A DNA stretch of 64,000 nt, from positions 604,445,677 through 604,509,676 of the forward strand of contig NC_081405.1 of assembly GCF_030272615.1 (NCBI RefSeq). Reading direction: 5' to 3'. This document shows, one piece after another, positions 59,394 to 64,000 of this stretch. The DNA comes from Cryptomeria japonica (lineage: Eukaryota > Streptophyta > Pinopsida > Cupressales > Cupressaceae). The first letter of the stretch is position 1. Every line of letters starts with the position of its first letter. The translations under genes and the position numbers were made by a program. The notes beneath the pieces were generated by a model. That model was not told where the DNA came from and made no database searches. It saw nothing but the letters and a program-made list of their open reading frames with translations.

Positions 59394-61979
59394 CTGCAGA
59401 TACTTGACATCAATCAGTCAACATAAACATAAAATATGTAAATGGATTATCTGCCTTCAATGGACCAAATCCCACAAATGTGAAAATGCATACGTAAAAA
59501 TACTCATAATAAAAAATGCTCTGAAAAGTATACTAGATGTGGCATTCTTGACTAGTTGAAAAAATGACTGAAATCTAACAGTAAAGGAATTATATTATTA
59601 TCCAATAATCAGCCAAAGGGGCAAACTGTAATCTGGATTTAAATTGTAGATATGGTATTTACAAATAGTGGATTTGCCATCTTGGTCCACAACTGTAGTG
59701 TAAGATTACATATGTGTAGAATTATTATAAGTAAGCAATATAGTTTTGAAGAAACTAAAATAATATCACCAAGCAGTGGACATACATATCCATAGAAGCT
59801 AGTGGAGATGGTGTACACAACCACAACAGTGCTCTTGCAGTCCCATACTCCACAATTTCAGTTGGAGCAATCTATTTTTCTTTTATTATTTTTACATAAC
59901 AATAGAATTTGTTTGTACTCATGAAATGGGTTTCACCTTATGCAACATGCTACTAAACCCTATAAAAAGTGTGTAAATGTACCCAAGTGCAGAATGTAAA
60001 CTAGAAAACAATGTCACAGACATTAAGCACTTGCATAGTATTTTGAGGCATGTGGTAGATGCTGAGTATATCATTCACTAAAGCAATTAACCTTGGATGG
60101 TTGTTTCAATTTCTTGTGTTTTTCAGCTTGGAAATGGATCAAGTGGTTCGAGTTATTCTATTTGGCATTTCACTTTTAAGGCTTAAAGTTAAAGTCTTTT
60201 ATTTAGTTACTTAAGTCTAATAAAGTGCAGATAAACACTAATGACTTAGATTTATCTTTCAATTAATCTCTTGTAAGAGATAAGGATGCTTTTTAGAAGA
60301 TTAGATTTTTAATTGGATCGGATAAAGATTGGAGAAAGATATAAGAACAAATATACAGTGAATTTCTCCACAGCTGTGAGATTTACAGCTCGTAGAGGTT
60401 TCCTCATAAGTTATTTCAAAGGAATGAAAAACTGATTTGAAGGTGTAAATTACCTGTGTATTGGTTTTATACTTCCGCATTTAAAGCTTCAACTTTTTGT
60501 GTGATTGTTGCAATGTTCAGAAATTTATTTTTCTGCTGTTAAATAATTTCTGATTTGAATTATTTAATTAGAGACACTAAGTAGGCAGTCACCTGGGGTT
60601 GGAAGTTCTTCACAATTGAATTCAGCTGGTATCTTCGTAGACTTATATGCATAATTTTTTATTTTGAAAATGAAGTGCAAGATGACTTCTAATGGCATCA
60701 AGAAAGAAACTTAAAAGACTAATTTTCAGAACCTTTTTGAAACTTAACAACTAAGGTAAGTTGTAATAAATAACCTAGATTTTTATAAGCATGCAAAAAA
60801 AAACCTTTTAGTGCTCAGACATTTTGTCAAACACTTGCCAAAATAGAAAACCAATACATATTTCTGAATTAATGTTTAAGAACAGCTAAAACTATCTTCA
60901 TTTGACATGGGCATTTTGACAAATATTTGTCAATCATTATCTATTTATCAGATTATCTTCAAGAAACATACATCAGCAGATATAATAACTCTATACTTCA
61001 ACAAGAATACTAACCATATCAATGAATCTAACTGCTCTGTTAAAGGTCACTAGAACAACTGAAACTCTTATTTGCTGCTGTTAAAGATCACATTATTGGC
61101 TGATATAAGCATCTTGTAAGTACAGTTGGCAGTATAACCACTTTCTACAATAGCTCGTCATACCTCCAAAAATTATGTAGAGCAGCCACTAAAAAAGGCA
61201 CAGATAACTTTAAATGAAATAGCAATCTTTATATAATGGTACGACCGCATATGAAAGGTCTGCAACTTCTTTAGAGGGTGGCACCAAATCTTTTTGACCA
61301 CTTTGAATCCTTCAAACTGCTTGTCATCTTTTTCTCTCCTCTAAGGTATGGTATGAACCTACCTTTACTTGGTACAGCAGCTGAAATAAGTGTGGCAATT
61401 CTTTTTGAGGTAACAACTGGATAAAATGTTTCATAAAGTTGCAATTCTCTTCCTTTCAAGGCTGTGACAGATTTGTCCATGCCCCAACATCCTCCAAAGT
61501 GCCATGCCACCAATATGGGCCCCACTAAATGGTATACCTTATAACTGTCTTAAGCGTGCAACAATAGGCCTATGTCTCCTCCAGTGAGTTTCAATTCACC
61601 CATTGGTAGCCTTGTAATGGTCTGACTTCTTTAGAAGCTGGTAAAGGGGGCAGCTAGGTAAAAAAAAACAGCAAATAAAATATTTTTATTTTTTATTTCT
61701 TATCTCACCAGACCCATTGCACAAAATCTCTGTCTAAACTCACTGTCATTTGTATTTGCTTGCAAATCTCAGAAATTAGCCAAAATACCTTTGCTAAAAG
61801 CAAATACCTAAACCTATGAAAATAATAAAACCTTCAGCACAAATCCATTATCTACAAATCTTCCGTACACATGTGAAATGTAAGTGATTCCACTTGCATA
61901 TCGGCTAGGGCAGATCTCTCACAACCAAAACCAATTTCCCTTAGGGTTTCCATCCTAGGGATTGAAAAGTTGAACAATA
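59394..61979 (-). other. Upstream epimerase intron sequence
   Basis: AT-rich sequence with no recognised exon. An open frame at 61271-61525 (minus) has no recognised domain. 61141-61238 is the source of a 98-bp segment copied into the hAT derivative at 62107-62204. Confidence 0.6.
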
Positions 61980-61987
61980 GCTCAAAC

Positions 61988-63468
61988 CAGAGAAACGGGA
62001 CTCGCCCAGACTCGGCTAGTCCGAGTACGAGTCATGCTCGGCGAGTCCTAGGGACTCAAACTCGGACTCGTCCGAGTCTGGGGAGTAAAAGTGACATTTC
62101 CTTTATCTTTCTACAATAGCTCGTCATACCTCCAAAAATTATGTATAGTAGCCACTAAAAAAGGCACAGATAACTTTAAATGAAATAGCAATCTTTATAT
62201 AATGCCACTAAAAAAGGCGAGTCCGAGTACGAGTCATGCTCGGCAAGTCCTAGGGACTCGAACTCAGACTCGTCCGAGTCTGGGGAGTATAAGTGACATT
62301 TCCTTATATCTTTCTTCTTTCTTATACTTTAAGTTATATTCCATATATACTGTCAGGATGTTTGAGAGTGGTTTCGGGCCTCCGGGAGTTATATTGCAAA
62401 ATCTAGTTTTTGGAGGATTCTTCAGTTTTCCAGACTTAGTCAAATTTCAAGATCAGGACATTCCAGACTTAGCCAAATTTCAGGGCATTTGAAGATCAGG
62501 TTGACATTCCAGACTTTATCACTCACCAACTTGACCTAGCTTGGACCTTCAAGAATGATACTCACTCACCAAGCAAGACCCAATTAGCAACAAGAGCAAA
62601 ACTAGGCCCTAAGGAAGACTCTCAAAGAAACCCTAATTCAGACTTGTAATAAGTTTTTTTGGCCTCGCGGGGCGCTGCCCCTCGACCTCGCCCTGTATCG
62701 CGACAGGGAGCGCGCAAGGGGCGCTGCCCCTTGACCCCACCTTGGGGGCGTTGCCCCCAAACCCCCGTCAAAAAATATGGGGGGAAACTGCGTCGATAGA
62801 AGTAGAGAAAATTTAACCTCCAAGTCTGACACTGATTGGATCGATCAGGTAGATATAGAGGTTGAGACTGTAGCCATGGCAGAGGAGGAGCGGAGAGCAC
62901 AAGCACAGACAGGAGATTCAGAGGCAGATAGTGACGCGGATGTTCCTGATGTTGGTGAGCATGGCATGGTGTCACGTGGAGTGGCTATGGCAGTCGAATC
63001 ATCCAGGACCTACCTTAGACGCCTTCACAGGGGGCCGGGGCCGGAGGGTGCAGGCTCCTCTGAGCCATAGACTTGTAGTTGTATTTACCTTTGGTATTTG
63101 TATGAAACATTTGATGATGATAATATGATGACATGGATTTTTTATTCCATGAGTTTTGTAATATTGTATACATTTGACAATATTTATATATCTATGTTTG
63201 TTATTTTCTTCAGCTACAATTTGCGTTTATGCTTATGTGATTGATGTATACTTGTGTATGTAATCAAATGAGCCGAGTTTGATGATGTTATTGTGTCTTT
63301 AAGGTGTATTCAATAAAGGGTGTCTGAAACAAGTTTTAAATATTTAAAAATCTCTAAATTTCTTGAGTTTTTCACTATCCCGAGTCCAGCCGAGTTTGGA
63401 GCCGAGTCTGACGCTGAGTCCGAGTCAGCCTTGCCGAGTCTAAGCCGAGTCCGAGTCCCGTTTCTTTG
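61988..63468 (+). mobile_element. Rearranged non-autonomous hAT element, 1481 bp
   Basis: It is flanked by the 8-bp duplication GCTCAAAC (61980-61987, 63469-63476). The ends CAGAGAAACGGGACTCG and, read inward from the right, CAAAGAAACGGGACTCG match at 16 of 17 positions. The interior is a patchwork: CTCGGCGAG-type subterminal repeats duplicated at 62018-62106 and 62220-62308, a copy of nearby intron DNA (62107-62204), a fragment of the array-LTR family (about 62322-62495), a very GC-rich block (62658-62780), and the last coding part and 3' end of the hAT element at 27808-31836 (about 62800-63468). Confidence 0.9.
62777..63070 (+). pseudogene. Remnant of the hAT transposase C-terminal tail
   Basis: From about 62820 the frame reads DWIDQVDIEVETVAMAEEE..., then SSRTYLRRLHRG and SSEP before the stop. 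It matches the acidic C-terminal tail of the transposase in the last exon of 28634-31445 (DWIDELDREAEVVAMAEEE, ASRTYLRVRHLRR). The catalytic core and dimerisation region are absent, so this is not a transposase; it only marks descent from the longer hAT element. Confidence 0.8.
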
Positions 63469-63476
63469 GCTCAAAC

Positions 63477-64000
63477 TCTCCCCAAAAGGACCAAAATGAA
63501 CAACCAAGAATGCACAAATAAGTCTCTTTAGCCTCTTTTATAACCTTCTAGGGAACTTTTTGGAAATTATATTTAAAAAACACTATTTAAATAATAAACC
63601 ATTTTTACTCCATAAAAGTGACTTTAAACTTCCAATTAAATAATTAACATAAGTTTTGCTTTTTGCTTTTTAGAAAACTTAACCCTTAATTATTTAATTA
63701 TTAAAAAAAATTCCACACAACTAGCCATGATTAGGGAAAATACAAAAATAGCCCGATAGTGAAATCTAAATGGGCCAACAAACTCAGAAGCTCACTAGAG
63801 ATCCAACTGAATAAAATTTGACACTTTCCCAAAATAGAATATTCCTCCCAGACATTTGGAATGCACTTGAAATGTTGAAACTACACATGGAAAGAATCGA
63901 TAGACTCACATTGATCCCCAGAGCACAATGCCAAAAATTGGACTCCATTCCAAAAAAGCTAGTGCTCACCAAGAAAGCTGGAGCAATCAAAAATGTTGGA
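63477..64000. other. Unclassified right edge of the window
   Basis: AT-rich sequence. From about 63780 a plus-strand frame reads PDIWNALEMLKLHMERIDRL..., with some coding character and no recognised domain. Possibly a retroelement or another intron insertion. Confidence 0.35.

Noticed and set aside
61271-61525. Minus-strand 84-codon frame as an epimerase exon
   Set aside because: It has no GxxGxxG or other epimerase motif and no supported splice frame.

Overview
This is nuclear DNA of a large, repeat-rich plant genome, most probably a conifer or other gymnosperm. Three spliced exons of one host gene (a UDP-glucose 4-epimerase, minus strand, 55684-59393) are the only ordinary cellular coding sequence I can recognise. 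Nearly everything else is transposable elements nested inside each other. Most insertions can be delimited to the base, because each unit is flanked by a target-site duplication (TSD) visible by eye.

Layout. 236-4611 is a 4.4 kb solo LTR (TSD GTTCC). 5645-7662 is a 2.0 kb solo LTR of another family (TSD AGGAA). 9372-27807 is a decayed chromodomain Ty3/gypsy element. Its protease/RT junction is split by a reverse-oriented LTR unit A (12479-23934, TSD AGTTG), and A is split by unit B (13547-20984, TSD GGTAG). The gypsy 3' LTR is broken at 27808 by a 4.0 kb hAT DNA transposon (27808-31836, 8-bp TSD GTTGGAAC). 33714-55435 is a further reverse-oriented LTR unit C (TSD CATCC), swollen to 21.7 kb by a young Ty1/copia element (34362-40754, TSD AATAG) and by a forward-oriented relative H. 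H carries three solo LTRs (41808-43373, 46544-47666, 48655-50636). C lies in an intron of the epimerase gene. A rearranged, non-autonomous hAT derivative (61988-63468, TSD GCTCAAAC) lies to the right of the exons.

The best candidate for something undescribed is the LTR family represented by 236-4611, A, B, C and H. Each unit starts near TGTTGTGA(C/T) with a CACACATCGCCCC-like block and ends near CATCAACA or CGTCAACA. Behind the 5' end is an array of a short core motif. In 236-4611, A and B the core is an imperfect palindrome repeated at about 168 bp. In C and H an unrelated core occupies the same place. After the array, in the units where it can be read, come a TATA box, a leader and an ATG. 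Unit B has a roughly 1060-codon ORF there, unlike gag-pol and not recognised by me. A second TATA box follows, always 60-75 bp downstream of a conserved telo-box palindrome. The LTR itself therefore seems to carry a complete promoter-plus-gene module.

The coding parts of the older elements are broken mainly by TAG and TGA stops, as expected from C-to-T decay of methylated CAG and CGA codons. The copia element is near-intact, with one in-frame TGA. No CRISPR array, rRNA or tRNA gene was seen.
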